In this document: positions 31,374 through 40,797 of the stretch, piece after piece
Numbering within the stretch: position 1 is the stretch's first letter
Layout: each line of letters starts with the position of its first letter
Origin: Phenylobacterium sp.
Lineage (GTDB): Bacteria; Pseudomonadota; Alphaproteobacteria; Caulobacterales; Caulobacteraceae
Direction of reading: 5' to 3'
Length of the DNA stretch: 64,000 nucleotides
Assembly (NCBI RefSeq): GCF_030697925.1
Contig: NZ_JAUYOJ010000080.1
Location: forward strand, 62,001-126,000
Position numbers and translations under genes: made by a program
Notes under the pieces: generated by a model
Seen by the model: only the letters and a program-made list of their open reading frames with translations
Told to the model about the DNA's origin: nothing
The model's database searches: none

Positions 31374-31549
31374 TCCTTCTCCCCCTGCGGGAGAAGGTGG
31401 CCGTTCGGAGAACGGTTGGATGAGGGGTCTCTCAGAACTCACGGGTTAGCTCTGCACGAGCTTCGACGCTGATTCAGGTGGATAGGGCTTTCGACCCCTC
31501 ATCCGACCCAGCTCTCGCGGGGCCACCTTCTCCCGCAAGGGGAGAAGGA
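31374..31549. repeat. Inverted pair of REP-like elements
   Basis: Left copy 31374-31429 (TCCTTCTCCCCCTGCGGGAG through GGATGAGGGGTC) is matched in reverse by 31493-31549. Each copy also has its own small hairpin (CTTCTCCC...GGGAGAAGG). Units of this sort are scattered in many alphaproteobacterial genomes as palindromic repeats. The stretch 31346-31746 around it has no gene. Confidence 0.8.
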
Positions 31550-31746
31550 TACGGCCCAAACCCGAAAATATCCGGCGCGCGATGTCGCAAAGGCGTGGTC
31601 CCGTTCGTCCTTAGAGCGTGAAGGCCCCGCCGCCTCGCGCTCGTCGATCGACCGGTCTCCCCACCGGTCTCATGGCCCGCTCCCCCGGACCCCTGGCGCC
31701 CCCACGCCGGCGACGACTAGGATGCGAGGCGGCGGGAGGCGGGGTC

Positions 31747-32340
31747 ATGGGCAAGGACGCGCAGGTCGAGGCGAGATTTCCGGACGGGGCCGACCAGGGC
31801 CGGCTGCAGTATGAGCCGCCGAAGCTTCTGTTCCGCGGCGCCCAGCGGCGAGCCTATCAGGGCGACGCCTTGAAGGGCGTCCGCGCCGAAGGCGGCGACC
31901 TGGTCCTGGCCGACGGATCGCGGTTCGCGCTCGGTGAAAAGGCCGCGGCGTCCTGGGCCGAGGCGATCGTCAATCCCAAGGGGTGGCTGGACAAGCTGGG
32001 GGTCAAGCCCGGCATGCGGACGGCCATCCTCGGCGTCGCCGACGAAGCCCTGGCTGGGGAGCTGGCCGGGCGCGGCGCTGCGCCGATCAACGACCTGACG
32101 ACCCTCGACATCCTGTTCTACGCCGCCGACAGCGCCGAGGAACTGGCGCGTATCGGCGACCTCGTCCCGGCCCTGGCCGAAAAGGGGGCCATCTGGGTGG
32201 TCTCGCGCAAGGGCAAGGCCGCCACGCTCAAGGACGTCGAAGTGATGGCCGCGGCCAAGGCCGTGGGGCTGGTGGACAATAAGGTGGTCAGCTTCTCGGA
32301 GACCCTGACCGCCCTGCGGTTCACGAGACGGCGGCCATGA
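31747..32340 (+). CDS. DUF3052-like protein
   Basis: A 197-residue protein; the start is ATG 31747 (MGKDAQVEARFPDG), since the frame before it is Arg/Pro-rich noise. The C-terminal 110 residues have the DUF3052 look: WLDKLGVKPGMRTAILG, then DILFYAADSAEELARIGDL and GAIWVVSRKGK, an alpha/beta domain resembling a methyltransferase fold without clear catalytic residues. Function is unknown. It converges with the gamma-carbonic anhydrase gene, overlapping by 20 bases. Confidence 0.7.
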   Translation: MGKDAQVEARFPDGADQGRLQYEPPKLLFRGAQRRAYQGDALKGVRAEGGDLVLADGSRFALGEKAAASWAEAIVNPKGWLDKLGVKPGMRTAILGVADEALAGELAGRGAAPINDLTTLDILFYAADSAEELARIGDLVPALAEKGAIWVVSRKGKAATLKDVEVMAAAKAVGLVDNKVVSFSETLTALRFTRRRP

Positions 32341-32902
32341 GCCGGGCCTGCTCGGCGGCCATCTCGGCGCGGAAGCTCTCCTTCGACCACAGCCGGTAGT
32401 CGCCCTGGCCATAGGCCTGGGCGTTGCGCCAGTAGAGGAAGGCGTTCATCCGGTTGGCCATAGCGTTGTCGCGGGTCTTGGTCACGGCGCCGGGTGAGCC
32501 CATGACGATGGAATGGGGCGGGATGACCGTGCCCTCCTTCAGGAAGGCGCCGCCGGCCACGATGGAGCCGGCGCCCACCACGCAGCCGTCCATGATCGTC
32601 GCCCCAATCCCAATCAGGCAGTCGGCCCCGATATCGCAGCCGTGCAGGGTGACATGGTGGGTGATCGAGCAATTGGCCCCAATGAGCGTCGGCGTGCCGG
32701 CTCCCACGTGGATCATCACGAAGTCCTGGACATTGACCCGCGGCCCGATGACCACCCTCTGGCTCTCGGCCCGGACCACCACATTGCACCAGATCGAGGC
32801 TTCGGCGGCGATCTCCACCTCGCCGAAGATGCGCGCGGAGGGGTCGATATAGGCCGCTCCCAGGTCGCGGACGTCGGGGCCGAGGAAGGGGGTGGGGGGC
32901 AT
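32321..32902 (-). CDS. Gamma-carbonic anhydrase family protein
   Basis: A 193-residue left-handed beta-helix protein built of hexapeptide repeats (IWCNVVVRAESQRVVIG, NCSITHHVTLHGCDIGADC, LIGIGATIMDGCVVGAGSIV). The metal-binding His set of gamma-CA proteins is present (HVGAG, HHVTLHG). Starts at ATG 32902 and ends QARLMAAVS. Proteins of this type act as trimers; many are active carbonic anhydrases, others have lost activity. C-terminal helix RMNAFLYWRNAQAYGQGD is normal for the family. Confidence 0.9.
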   Translation of the reverse strand: MPPTPFLGPDVRDLGAAYIDPSARIFGEVEIAAEASIWCNVVVRAESQRVVIGPRVNVQDFVMIHVGAGTPTLIGANCSITHHVTLHGCDIGADCLIGIGATIMDGCVVGAGSIVAGGAFLKEGTVIPPHSIVMGSPGAVTKTRDNAMANRMNAFLYWRNAQAYGQGDYRLWSKESFRAEMAAEQARLMAAVS

Positions 32903-33070
32903 GGGCGTCTCCGGTTGCGCGGCGCCACCATCCGGGAGTTCCCAAACGTCAGACAAGCCGCCGGCGGGCGATCGGGAAAATTGGGCCGCCGATGTCGATC
33001 CGGCGGCGGGCCGTTCGTTTGGGGGTGTAAAGCCGGCAAGATGCCGGCCGCAGTATGAAGGACGAAACCC

Positions 33071-33445
33071 ATGCCCCGGTACCTGCTCAGCATCTATCAA
33101 CCCGATGGGGACCCGCCGCCGCCCGAGTTCCTGGAACCCATCATGCGGGATCTGGCCGTGCTCAACGCCGAGATGAGGGCCAAGGGCGCCTGGGTGTTCG
33201 CCGGCGGTCTGTTCCCGCCCAGTACGGCCACGGTGCTGCACTATGATAATCGCGACAGCCAACTCCTGACGACGGATGGCCCCTTCGTCGAGGGCAAGGA
33301 GCATATCGGTGGGTTCACGGTCATCGAAGCCGCCGACCTGGACGCGGCCCTGGAATGGGGCCGCAGGCTGGCCCACACGCTGGCGCCGCTCTCCATAGAG
33401 GTCCGGCCGCTGCAGTCGGACGCCAGACACCCCGCGAATGGCTGA
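33071..33445 (+). CDS. DGPF (YCII-related) protein, partner of ECF42-type sigma factor
   Basis: A 124-residue protein with the motif [15 protein letters not shown], which names the DGPF group of YCII-related proteins. [13 protein letters not shown] at the start and [15 protein letters not shown] after the motif fit the fold. It overlaps the sigma-factor gene by eight bases. DGPF proteins are the regular companions of ECF42 sigma factors; their exact role in signalling is not settled. Confidence 0.9.
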   Translation: MPRYLLSIYQPDGDPPPPEFLEPIMRDLAVLNAEMRAKGAWVFAGGLFPPSTATVLHYDNRDSQLLTTDGPFVEGKEHIGGFTVIEAADLDAALEWGRRLAHTLAPLSIEVRPLQSDARHPANG

Positions 33446-34673
33446 GAGCTTGCCGCTCTCCGCGATCGAACGCGTGTTCCGCGAGGAACACGGCCGAGCG
33501 GTCGCGGTCCTGGTCCGCGCCTTCCGGGATATCACCATAGCCGAGGAGGCGGTCCAGGACGCCTTCGCCGAGGCGGTGGCGCGGTGGCCCGCCACGGGGC
33601 CGCCGCCCAGCCCGGCCGGGTGGATCATCATGACGGCGCGCAACCGGGCCATCGATCGCCTGCGCCGCGAGGCGTCCCGCGATGACCGCCACGCCCAGGC
33701 CGCCCTGCTGCACGCTGCGGAGGACGCCCAGGAGAACGTCATGCACGACGTGAACGACGACCACCTGCGCCTGGTCTTCACCTGCTGCCACCCCGCCCTG
33801 GGGACCGACGCCCAGGTGGCCTTGACCCTGCGGCTGCTGGGCGGCTTGACCACGGCCGAGATCGCCCGGGCATTTCTCCTGCCCGAGACAACGCTCGCCC
33901 AGCGGCTGGTGCGGGCAAAGGGCAAGATCCGGGACGCCGCAATCCCCTACAGGGTCCCGACGGCGGAGGAGCTTCCGACCCGGCTCCGCGCGGTGCTGGC
34001 GGTGATCTACCTCATCTTCAACGAGGGCTATGTGGCCAGCGGTGGCGAGGGCCTCACGCGCGACGCCTTCTGCGAGGAGGCCATCCGCCTGGGCCGGATC
34101 CTGGCCGGCCTGATGCCGCATGAGCCGGAGGCCGCCGGCCTGCTCGCCCTCATGCTGCTGGTCGCCTCGCGCCGGCCGGCGCGGCTGGATCCGGACGGCG
34201 AGATCCTGCTGCTGCCCGACCAGGATCGTCGGCTATGGGACCGCGTCCTCATCGCCGAGGGCCAGGCCCTGGTGCGAGGCTGCCTGCGGCGGAACCAGCC
34301 GGGCCCCTATCAGATCCAGGCCGCCATCAACGCCGTCCACAGCGATGCGCCCTTCGCCGCGGCCACCGACTGGCGGCAGATCTTACGGCTCTATGACCAG
34401 CTTCTCGCGATCGCTCCCACCCCGGTGGTCGCCCTGAACCGCGCGGTGGCCGTGGCCGAGATCGAGGGGGCGACCGCGGCGCTCGGCCTCGTCGAGAGCC
34501 TCGATCTGGAGAGCTACTACCTCTTCCACGCCGTCCGCGCCGACCTGTTGCAACGGCTGGATCGCCGCCCCGAGGCGGCCACGGCCTACGAGGCCGCCAT
34601 CGCCCGCACCGCCAACGCCGCCGAGCGGAACCTCCTCGCCCGCAAGCGGGCGCTCTGCGCCGGCGCCGGCTAG
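33438..34673 (+). CDS. ECF42-type RNA polymerase sigma factor
   Basis: A 411-residue protein. Residues 1-170 are sigma regions 2 and 4: [48 protein letters not shown], then [20 protein letters not shown]. The long C-terminal extension ([33 protein letters not shown], and TPR-like helices) is characteristic of ECF42 factors and replaces a separate anti-sigma factor. ATG 33438 lies inside the DGPF gene, so both are translated together. Confidence 0.9.
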   Translation: MAESLPLSAIERVFREEHGRAVAVLVRAFRDITIAEEAVQDAFAEAVARWPATGPPPSPAGWIIMTARNRAIDRLRREASRDDRHAQAALLHAAEDAQENVMHDVNDDHLRLVFTCCHPALGTDAQVALTLRLLGGLTTAEIARAFLLPETTLAQRLVRAKGKIRDAAIPYRVPTAEELPTRLRAVLAVIYLIFNEGYVASGGEGLTRDAFCEEAIRLGRILAGLMPHEPEAAGLLALMLLVASRRPARLDPDGEILLLPDQDRRLWDRVLIAEGQALVRGCLRRNQPGPYQIQAAINAVHSDAPFAAATDWRQILRLYDQLLAIAPTPVVALNRAVAVAEIEGATAALGLVESLDLESYYLFHAVRADLLQRLDRRPEAATAYEAAIARTANAAERNLLARKRALCAGAG

Positions 34674-35281
34674 CGCATATCCCGCACAGCCAAATAGGAC
34701 GGTCGCGCCGCGCAGCGGGCGAGCCAGGCCGCCAGGGCCGGCAAGCCGTCCGCCGCCGGGTCCAGCTTCTGCCAGCCGATCAGGCCATTCTCGTTGGGCT
34801 GGCCGAGCGTCGTGGCGACATTGACATCGACGATAGTGAAGGCCTCGCCCAGCAGCCAGGTTCGGCCCTCGAGCGCCCGGTCGAGGACGCTGAGCGCCTT
34901 GACCAGGTCCCGCCGGTCGGACGCGATCAGCGCTTCGTCTCCGCCGCGCCGGGCGCGGTTCCAATCGGCGCGGTCGATCTCGGTCTGGGCCCAGAAGCTC
35001 CATTGATAGGTCGCCGCCCGGTCGGCGGGGCGCGTTGGCCACAGCGGACCGCCCACCTTGTCGGCCAGGTAGAGGTTGATCGCCATCGACTCCCAGACGA
35101 TCAGGCCGTCGTCATCGAGCACCGGCACGTGGCCATTGGGATTGATCGCGTCCATCGTGATCCGGTCCTGCGGCCGGGCGCGGGGGTCGAGCGGCGCGTG
35201 GCGGTAGCGCAAGCCCAGTTCCTCCAGAGCCACCAGGGCGCGGGCCGCGCGCGACTTCGACGAGCCGTAGAGGGTGAGCAT
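34670..35281 (-). CDS. Glutathione S-transferase family protein
   Basis: A 203-residue protein with an N-terminal thioredoxin-like domain ([40 protein letters not shown] gives the cis-Pro and glutathione Glu-Ser) and a helical C-terminal domain ([18 protein letters not shown], with the N-cap Asp). A Ser-containing N-terminus ([10 protein letters not shown]) suggests Ser- or Tyr-type activation. Converges with the sigma-factor gene, overlapping by four bases. Confidence 0.9.
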   Translation of the reverse strand: MLTLYGSSKSRAARALVALEELGLRYRHAPLDPRARPQDRITMDAINPNGHVPVLDDDGLIVWESMAINLYLADKVGGPLWPTRPADRAATYQWSFWAQTEIDRADWNRARRGGDEALIASDRRDLVKALSVLDRALEGRTWLLGEAFTIVDVNVATTLGQPNENGLIGWQKLDPAADGLPALAAWLARCAARPSYLAVRDMR

Positions 35282-35364
35282 GGACGGCCTCTGGGTTGCC
35301 GGCCGCAGCTTGGCGCAATCCGCACGCTTGCCAAAGCCTGCCGAACCGCGCCTAAGGCGTGGCG

Positions 35365-36258
35365 ATGGCGCTTCGCGATTTCGCCCTGTTGGTTCTGGTC
35401 TGCCTGGTCTGGGCGGCGAACAACATCGTCTCGAAGTTCGTGGTCTCGTACATGGACGTCCCGCCGCTGTTCTACGCCGCGGTGCGGTTCGCCGTGGTGG
35501 CTGTGGTGGTGTTCCCCTGGCTACGGAACCCTCCGCAGCCCATCTGGCGGCTGCTGGTCGTGGCCCTGCTCATGGGCGGCGGCAATTTCGCCCTGATGTT
35601 CGTGGGCCTGAAGAGCTCCACCCCATCCTCCGTGGCGGTGGTCAGCCAGGTCATGGTGCCGATGACCACCTTCCTGTCGTTCATGCTGCTGGGCGAACGG
35701 CTGACACGGCGGCGGCTGTTCGGTATCGGGCTGACCCTGCTGGGCGCACTCACCGTCATGTGGGACCCGCATGGCTTCCGGATCGCGCCCGGCCTGCTCT
35801 TCGTCGTCGGCGCGGCCTTCATGGGCTCGCTCGGCGCGGTGATGCTGAAGCAGATGGACGGGCTGAAGCCGCTGCAGATGCAGGCCTGGGTGGGGCTTTC
35901 GTCGTTCCTGCCGCTGATCGCCCTGTCGGCGTGGCTGGAGCCGGGCGCGGCGGCCGTGGCCGTCGCCAGCGGCTGGCCCTTCGTCGCCGCGGTGCTGTTC
36001 TCGGGTCTGATCGTCTCGGTGGTCGGCCACACGCTCTATTACGGCCTGATCCAGCGCTATGAGGCCAACCTCATCTCGCCGTTGACCCTGATGACGCCGC
36101 TGGCCACCATCGGGCTCGGAGTCCTGATCACCCATGACCCCTTCGATGCGCGCATGGCCTTCGGGGCCGCCGTGGCGATCGCGGGCGTCCTCATCATCGC
36201 CCTGAGGCCCAACCAAGCCATGCTGCTGCTGCTCGCCCTGCGGAACCGCGACAAGTGA
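35365..36258 (+). CDS. EamA/DMT-family transporter
   Basis: A 297-residue membrane protein with about ten hydrophobic segments in two EamA halves (FALLVLVCLVWAANNIVSKF; LFVVGAAFMGSLGAVMLKQM starts the second half). The family exports amino acids, sugars or drugs. I prefer ATG 35365 (AAGG seven bases upstream) over GTG 35359. The 3' end overlaps the amidase start by four bases (GTGA). Confidence 0.9.
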   Translation: MALRDFALLVLVCLVWAANNIVSKFVVSYMDVPPLFYAAVRFAVVAVVVFPWLRNPPQPIWRLLVVALLMGGGNFALMFVGLKSSTPSSVAVVSQVMVPMTTFLSFMLLGERLTRRRLFGIGLTLLGALTVMWDPHGFRIAPGLLFVVGAAFMGSLGAVMLKQMDGLKPLQMQAWVGLSSFLPLIALSAWLEPGAAAVAVASGWPFVAAVLFSGLIVSVVGHTLYYGLIQRYEANLISPLTLMTPLATIGLGVLITHDPFDARMAFGAAVAIAGVLIIALRPNQAMLLLLALRNRDK

Positions 36259-36974
36259 AACTCATCGAGGCCGCCTCGCCCAACTTCAACGAGCGCCTGG
36301 TCCCGCCGGACCTCGTGGTCCTGCACTATACCGGCATGCGCACAGGGCCGGAGGCGCTGGAACGGCTCTGCGCCGCCGACTCCAAGGTGAGCGCCCACTA
36401 CATGGTCGAGGAGGACGGCCGGGTGTTCCGCCTGGTGCCCGAGGCCCGACGGGCCTGGCATGCGGGGCTGTCGTCCTGGAAGGGCGAGACCGACATCAAC
36501 GGCCGCTCCATCGGCATCGAAATCGTCAATCCCGGCCACGAGTTCGGCTACCGTCCGTTCCCCGACGCCCAGATCGCCGCGGTGATCGCGCTGCTGGACG
36601 ACATCCGCACCCGCTGGGACATCGAGGACGGCCGCATCGTCGGTCACGCCGATGTCGCCCCCGAGCGCAAGGAGGACCCCGGCGAGTTGTTTCCCTGGAA
36701 GCGGCTCGCCGAAGCCGGCCACGGCCTGTGGGTCGAGCCCGACGCCGCCCCGGGCCAGCCCCTGGGAGAGGGCGAGGAGGGGGCGGGCGTCTTCGCCCTG
36801 CAGGCCGGTTTCACCCGGCTGGGCTATGACTGCGCCCCGTCCGGCAAGTTCGACGCCCACACCGCCGCGGTGGTCCGCGCCTTCCAGCGGCATTGGCGCC
36901 CGGAGAAGGTGGATGGGATCGCGGACGGCATGACCCGCGCCCGGCTGATCGCCCTGCTGCGCGCCGCGGCCTAG
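36255..36974 (+). CDS. N-acetylmuramoyl-L-alanine amidase, AmpD type
   Basis: A 239-residue amidase_2 protein with a GTG start at 36255 coupled to the transporter gene. Zinc ligands are VLHYTGM, WHAGLSSW and GHADVAPERKEDPG. The C-terminal 60 residues are a peptidoglycan-binding domain (LQAGFTRLGYDCAPSGKFDA, VVRAFQRHWRPEKVDG). No signal peptide is seen, so it fits cytosolic AmpD-type recycling of anhydro-muropeptides. Coupling with an EamA transporter may mean joint muropeptide or product handling. Confidence 0.9.
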   Translation: MKLIEAASPNFNERLVPPDLVVLHYTGMRTGPEALERLCAADSKVSAHYMVEEDGRVFRLVPEARRAWHAGLSSWKGETDINGRSIGIEIVNPGHEFGYRPFPDAQIAAVIALLDDIRTRWDIEDGRIVGHADVAPERKEDPGELFPWKRLAEAGHGLWVEPDAAPGQPLGEGEEGAGVFALQAGFTRLGYDCAPSGKFDAHTAAVVRAFQRHWRPEKVDGIADGMTRARLIALLRAAA

Positions 36975-37190
36975 CCGGGCCGTTCTCGGGCCCGCCGGGC
37001 CGGATCGGCGAGGGCCCAAGCTGAGTGGTGAACGGGCACATCGCTGCTCCCTTGCGCGCAATCTGCCCGAAAGGCGGGCGCCGGTGCGCCGCGCTCAGCG
37101 AACATGTTTGACGAACCGGGAATCCACCCATGCTCCGCGGGGGCGACTCGGCGGCTGATCGGGCGGCCGCAATCCCCGGGGAGGGGCCAC

Positions 37191-38269
37191 TTGGCAAGTG
37201 CAGACGCGGGTCTCGTCCCGGAGCGGATTCTCGAGCTTTCGGAGCGGCTGTCGGCCGTGGCCGGCGGCAAGATCGGCGAGATCTCGGCGATTAACCGTCA
37301 GGCGAAGATGCTGGCCATTAACGCCCTGATCACCGCGGCGCGGGCGGGGGAGGCCGGCAAGGGCTTCGCCATCGTCGCCGAGGAGTTCAAGCGCATCGCC
37401 GCGGAGATCGACGAGGTGGCCGGGGCCATGGAGAGCCAGGTGCGAGCCGACCTGGCGGAGCTGTCGGCGGTGGGCGCGGCGATCCTCTCCCACCTGCGCG
37501 GCCAGCGGGTGGCCGACCTGGCGCTGAACGCTATCGAGATCATCGACCGCAATCTCTATGAGAGGACCTGCGACGTGCGCTGGTGGGCGACGGACTCCGC
37601 CGTGGTCGCTTGCGTCGCCGACCCCTCGGAGGCCGCCAGCCGCTTCGCCAGCGACCGGCTGAAGGTGATCCTGGACGCCTACACTGTCTATCTGGACCTG
37701 TGGATCTGCGACGCCAAGGGCAAGGTGGTGGCCACCGGTCGGCCGCAGCGCTACCGGCCGCGGTCGGGCTCAATGTCTCGCGCGAGCCCTGGTTCGAGCG
37801 GGCCGTTCGCACCCGCTCGGGCGACGAGTTCGTGGCCTGCGACGTGGAGCGGGCCGCGGCGCTGGAGAACGCCCCGGTCGCCACCTACGCCACCGCCATT
37901 CGCCGGGAGGGCCGTGCCGACGGGGCGGTGCTCGGCGTGCTGGGCATCCACTTCGACTGGAGCCCACAGGCCCACGCGGTGGTCGACGGCGTGCGGCTGA
38001 CGGAGGAGGAGCGCGCCTGCTCCCGCGTCCTGCTGCTGGACCACGCCGGCCGTATCCTGGCTTCGTCGGACCGCAAGGGCGAACTGGACGAGGTGTTCCG
38101 CCTGCCGTCGGACGCCGCCGACCTGGGCAGCTACGCCGCCGACGGCGTCACGGTCGGCTACGCCCTGACTCCGGGCTACGAGACCTATCGCGGCCTGGGC
38201 TGGTTCGGCTGCATCGCCCAGCGCGAGTCCGGGGCGGGCGCTGGCCGCGCGCGTGGACACGCAGCTTGA
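37191..38269 (+). pseudogene. Soluble chemotaxis-type receptor, broken by a frameshift
   Basis: The frame opens at TTG 37191 behind GGGGAGGGG and codes first for an MCP signalling hairpin (KIGEISAINRQAKMLAINAL, ITAARAGEAGKGFAIVAEEF), then for a sensor-like domain (LDLWICDAKGKVVATGRPQ). Near 37755-37762, in CCGGCCGCGG, the sensible translation moves to another frame (VGLNVSREPWFERAVRTRSG) and continues to 38269 (YETYRGLGWFGCIAQRE). One base appears to be missing. The order, signalling tip first and Cache-like sensor last, with no membrane segment, suggests a cytosolic receptor. It may be a true pseudogene or a sequencing error in a GC run. Confidence 0.72.
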
Positions 38270-38301
38270 CCGCCGCCACCGCAACCCTCACTTATCCCCG
38301 C

Positions 38302-38683
38302 GATCAGACGGCCGGGCGGTCGCGGCGGCGCAAGCCGTCGAGGAAAGTCCGGGCTCCACAACGACATGGCGGCGGGTAACGCCCGCCGAGGGCGACCTCA
38401 GGGATAGCGCCACAGAAAGCAAACCGCCCGGACCTCGGTCCGGGTAAGGGTGAAAGGGTGGGGTAAGAGCCCACCGCGGGCCTGGTGACAGGACCGGCAT
38501 GGCAAGCCCCGCCAGGAGCAAGACCGAATAGGGACGCTGCGCCCATCTCGCATGGGCAGGACTGTCGTAGGTCCGAGGCGTCCGGGTAGGTCGCGAGAAC
38601 CGTCCCGCGAGGGACGGTCCAGAGGAATGATCGCCGCGCCGGTTCGCCGGCGGCACAGAACCCGGCTTATAGGCCGTCTGATC
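38302..38683 (+). ncRNA. rnpB: RNase P RNA, bacterial class A
   Basis: The ends pair as P1: GATCAGACGGCC at 38302-38313 with GGCCGTCTGATC at 38672-38683. The conserved blocks are all present: GAGGAAAGTCCGGGCTCC near 38340, GGGTAAGGGTGAAAGGGTG near 38444, a run with GCAAGCCCCGCCAGGAGCAA near 38503, and ACAGAACCCGGCTTATAGG near 38655. This is the catalytic RNA that trims tRNA 5' ends. It is encoded alone between the receptor pseudogene and the dcw cluster. Confidence 0.96.
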
Positions 38684-38827
38684 CCTTCATCCGTCCACGG
38701 TGCTTCGAAAACGCCGGTTATACTTAACGCGTTCGATGTATGTTCTGTGAATTGTTTACGCGCATTAACCATAAGTCGGTGCGACATCTTTGAATTTGCG
38801 TGAAATCACCACCTAGAGTCATTGTTT

Positions 38828-38851
38828 CCCAATTGATCCCATGTTAACCCA
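38828..38851 (-). promoter_or_regulatory. MraZ-binding site (three TGGG repeats)
   Basis: On the minus strand the sequence reads TGGG-ttaaca-TGGG-atcaat-TGGG, three repeats with an exact 10-base period. MraZ binds repeats of TGGGN with 5-base spacers in mra promoters, which is the same period. The site lies 110 bases before mraZ, so autoregulation of the dcw operon is likely. Confidence 0.75.
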
Positions 38852-38961
38852 ATCATCGTCCGCTGAGGTATGGGGCGCGTCGCGGCGGGGCGGGGCGCGT
38901 GAGCCATCCGAAGGCGGGGAGGGGCGGCCCATTCGGGGCCGCCGATTGGGGTTTCGGCGGG

Positions 38962-39426
38962 ATGTTTCTCTCGACATTCGAGAAACAATTGGACGCCAAG
39001 CGGCGCATCGTTGTGCCGCAGGAGTTTCGCGCCCTGGTCTCTGGCCCCTTCGACGGAATCATCTGCTTTCCATCCATTGAAGCCGATTGCATCGAGGGCG
39101 GCGGGAAAGCCTTGTTCGACCGCTACCTGTCGCTGATCGAAGAGATGCCGTTCGGCGACCCAACGCGCTCGGCGCTGGAATTCTCCGTCCTGGGCGGCCA
39201 GGCGAAGATGAGCTTCGACACCGCCGGTCGCATCACCCTGCCCGAACAGCTCTGCGACATGTTCGGTCTCACCGACGAGGTTGTCCTGGTGGGCCTCGGG
39301 GACCGGTTCCAGATCTGGGAGCGGGAGGCCTTCCAAGGCTATCGCGCCGCCCAGCGCGAACTGGCCCGCGAGGGCCTGGCCCAGCTCCGCGCCCAGCAGC
39401 GCGCCGCCAAGCTGGGGGTGGCCTGA
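38962..39426 (+). CDS. mraZ: Transcriptional regulator MraZ
   Basis: A 154-residue protein with two SpoVT-AbrB-like half motifs: [20 protein letters not shown] and [16 protein letters not shown]. It is the first gene of the dcw cluster and a DNA-binding ring protein that represses its own operon. ATG 38962 matches the family start; the upstream frame adds 21 non-conserved residues. The box at 38828-38851 is the likely target. Confidence 0.93.
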   Translation: MFLSTFEKQLDAKRRIVVPQEFRALVSGPFDGIICFPSIEADCIEGGGKALFDRYLSLIEEMPFGDPTRSALEFSVLGGQAKMSFDTAGRITLPEQLCDMFGLTDEVVLVGLGDRFQIWEREAFQGYRAAQRELAREGLAQLRAQQRAAKLGVA

Positions 39427-39427
39427 C

Positions 39428-40360
39428 TTGGACGACGCCCCCCATGTCTCGGTCCTGCTCGATGAAGTCGTCGCGGCCCTGGAGCCCGGCCCCGGCAAGC
39501 TGATCGTCGACGGCACCTTCGGGGCCGGAGGCTATTCCCGCGCCCTGCTGGCCACCGGCGCCCAGGTGACGGCCTTCGACCGCGACCCCAGCGCCGCGCG
39601 CTTCGCCGAGGGTCTGGGCGACCGGTTCCGGCTGATCGAGGCCTGCTTCTCGGAGATGGACGAGGAACTTGGCGAGGCCGCCGTCGACGGCGTGGCTCTC
39701 GATCTCGGCGTCTCCTCCATGCAGATCGACGAGGCCGAGCGCGGCTTCTCGTTCATGCGCGACGGCCCGCTGGACATGCGCATGGGCGCTGACGGTCCGA
39801 CGGCCGCCGACCTGGTCAACACCGCCGAGCCGGCCGAGCTGGCGCGGATTTTCTGGGTCTATGGCGAGGAGCGCGAGTCCCGACGGATCGCCCGGGCCAT
39901 CGTGCGGCGGCGCGAGACCGAACCCTTCACCCGCACCCTGGACCTGGCCGAGCACATCGAGCGCGCCCTGGGCGGCCGTCGCGGTGCCAAGGTGCATCCA
40001 GCGACCCGCGCCTTCCAGGGCCTGCGGATCGCGGTCAATGACGAACTGGCCGAGCTGGAGGCAGGCCTGGTGGCCGCCGAGCATGTGCTGAAGGCCGGTG
40101 GCCGGCTGGCGGTGGTCACCTTCCACTCGCTGGAGGACCGGATCGTGAAGGCCTTCTTCACCGTCCGCGCCGGCAAGACCCCTGGCGGCTCGCGCCACGC
40201 GCCCCCGGTGGAGGCCAAGGGTCAGCCCAGTTTCAACCTGCTGTTCAATGGCGCCCACGCCCCGTCCGACGACGAGGTCCGGGCCAATCCGCGCGCCCGC
40301 TCGGCCAAGCTGCGCGCGGCCGTGCGCACCGAGGCCCCGGTCTGGAGGGAAGCCGCATGA
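39428..40360 (+). CDS. rsmH: 16S rRNA (cytosine-1402-N4)-methyltransferase RsmH
   Basis: A 310-residue SAM enzyme with a TTG start at 39428, one base after the mraZ stop. Motifs: [27 protein letters not shown] (SAM loop), [28 protein letters not shown], and the C-terminal [15 protein letters not shown]. It methylates C1402 in the ribosomal P site. Gene order and length are standard. The end overlaps ftsL by four bases. Confidence 0.93.
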   Translation: MDDAPHVSVLLDEVVAALEPGPGKLIVDGTFGAGGYSRALLATGAQVTAFDRDPSAARFAEGLGDRFRLIEACFSEMDEELGEAAVDGVALDLGVSSMQIDEAERGFSFMRDGPLDMRMGADGPTAADLVNTAEPAELARIFWVYGEERESRRIARAIVRRRETEPFTRTLDLAEHIERALGGRRGAKVHPATRAFQGLRIAVNDELAELEAGLVAAEHVLKAGGRLAVVTFHSLEDRIVKAFFTVRAGKTPGGSRHAPPVEAKGQPSFNLLFNGAHAPSDDEVRANPRARSAKLRAAVRTEAPVWREAA

Positions 40361-40797
40361 GTGTTTTCAGCCGTAAGATCAGGGGATTCCGACTGGTCGA
40401 CGTGGTCGCCGCGGGCCTGCTGGTGGCGATCATCCTGTCGGTCTACCTGGCCAAGACCATCGCCGGGGGCGAGCGGACCGAGATCGCCACGGTGGAGAAG
40501 CAGATCGAGGCCGAGCGCGACCGCATCCGCCTGCTGCAGGCCGAGGTCGCCCACCTGGAGCAGCCCTCGCGGATCGAGCAGCTCTCGGCCGCCCACCTGG
40601 GCATGGCGCCGATGGCGGCCAAGAACGAGATCACCCCCGAGACCCTGGGCGACGTCATGCTCGCCGCCCAGCTCAAGGCCGCGACCGCCAAGCGTGCGGC
40701 CGAGCCTCCCAAGGTCGAGGTCGCCGCCCCGGTCGAACCGGCCGCCAAGCCGCTGACCCAGGTTGCGCGCGTCAGCATCCCGGGCGTGCAGCAATGA
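40357..40797 (+). CDS. ftsL: Cell division protein FtsL
   Basis: A 146-residue bitopic protein: short cytosolic N-terminus, one membrane segment ([17 protein letters not shown]), then a coiled coil ([32 protein letters not shown]). The Ala/Pro-rich tail is longer than in enterobacteria. FtsL bridges FtsQ and FtsB with FtsW and FtsI. Identification rests on position between rsmH and ftsI plus topology; sequence is poorly conserved in this family. Confidence 0.85.
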   Translation: MSVFSRKIRGFRLVDVVAAGLLVAIILSVYLAKTIAGGERTEIATVEKQIEAERDRIRLLQAEVAHLEQPSRIEQLSAAHLGMAPMAAKNEITPETLGDVMLAAQLKAATAKRAAEPPKVEVAAPVEPAAKPLTQVARVSIPGVQQ

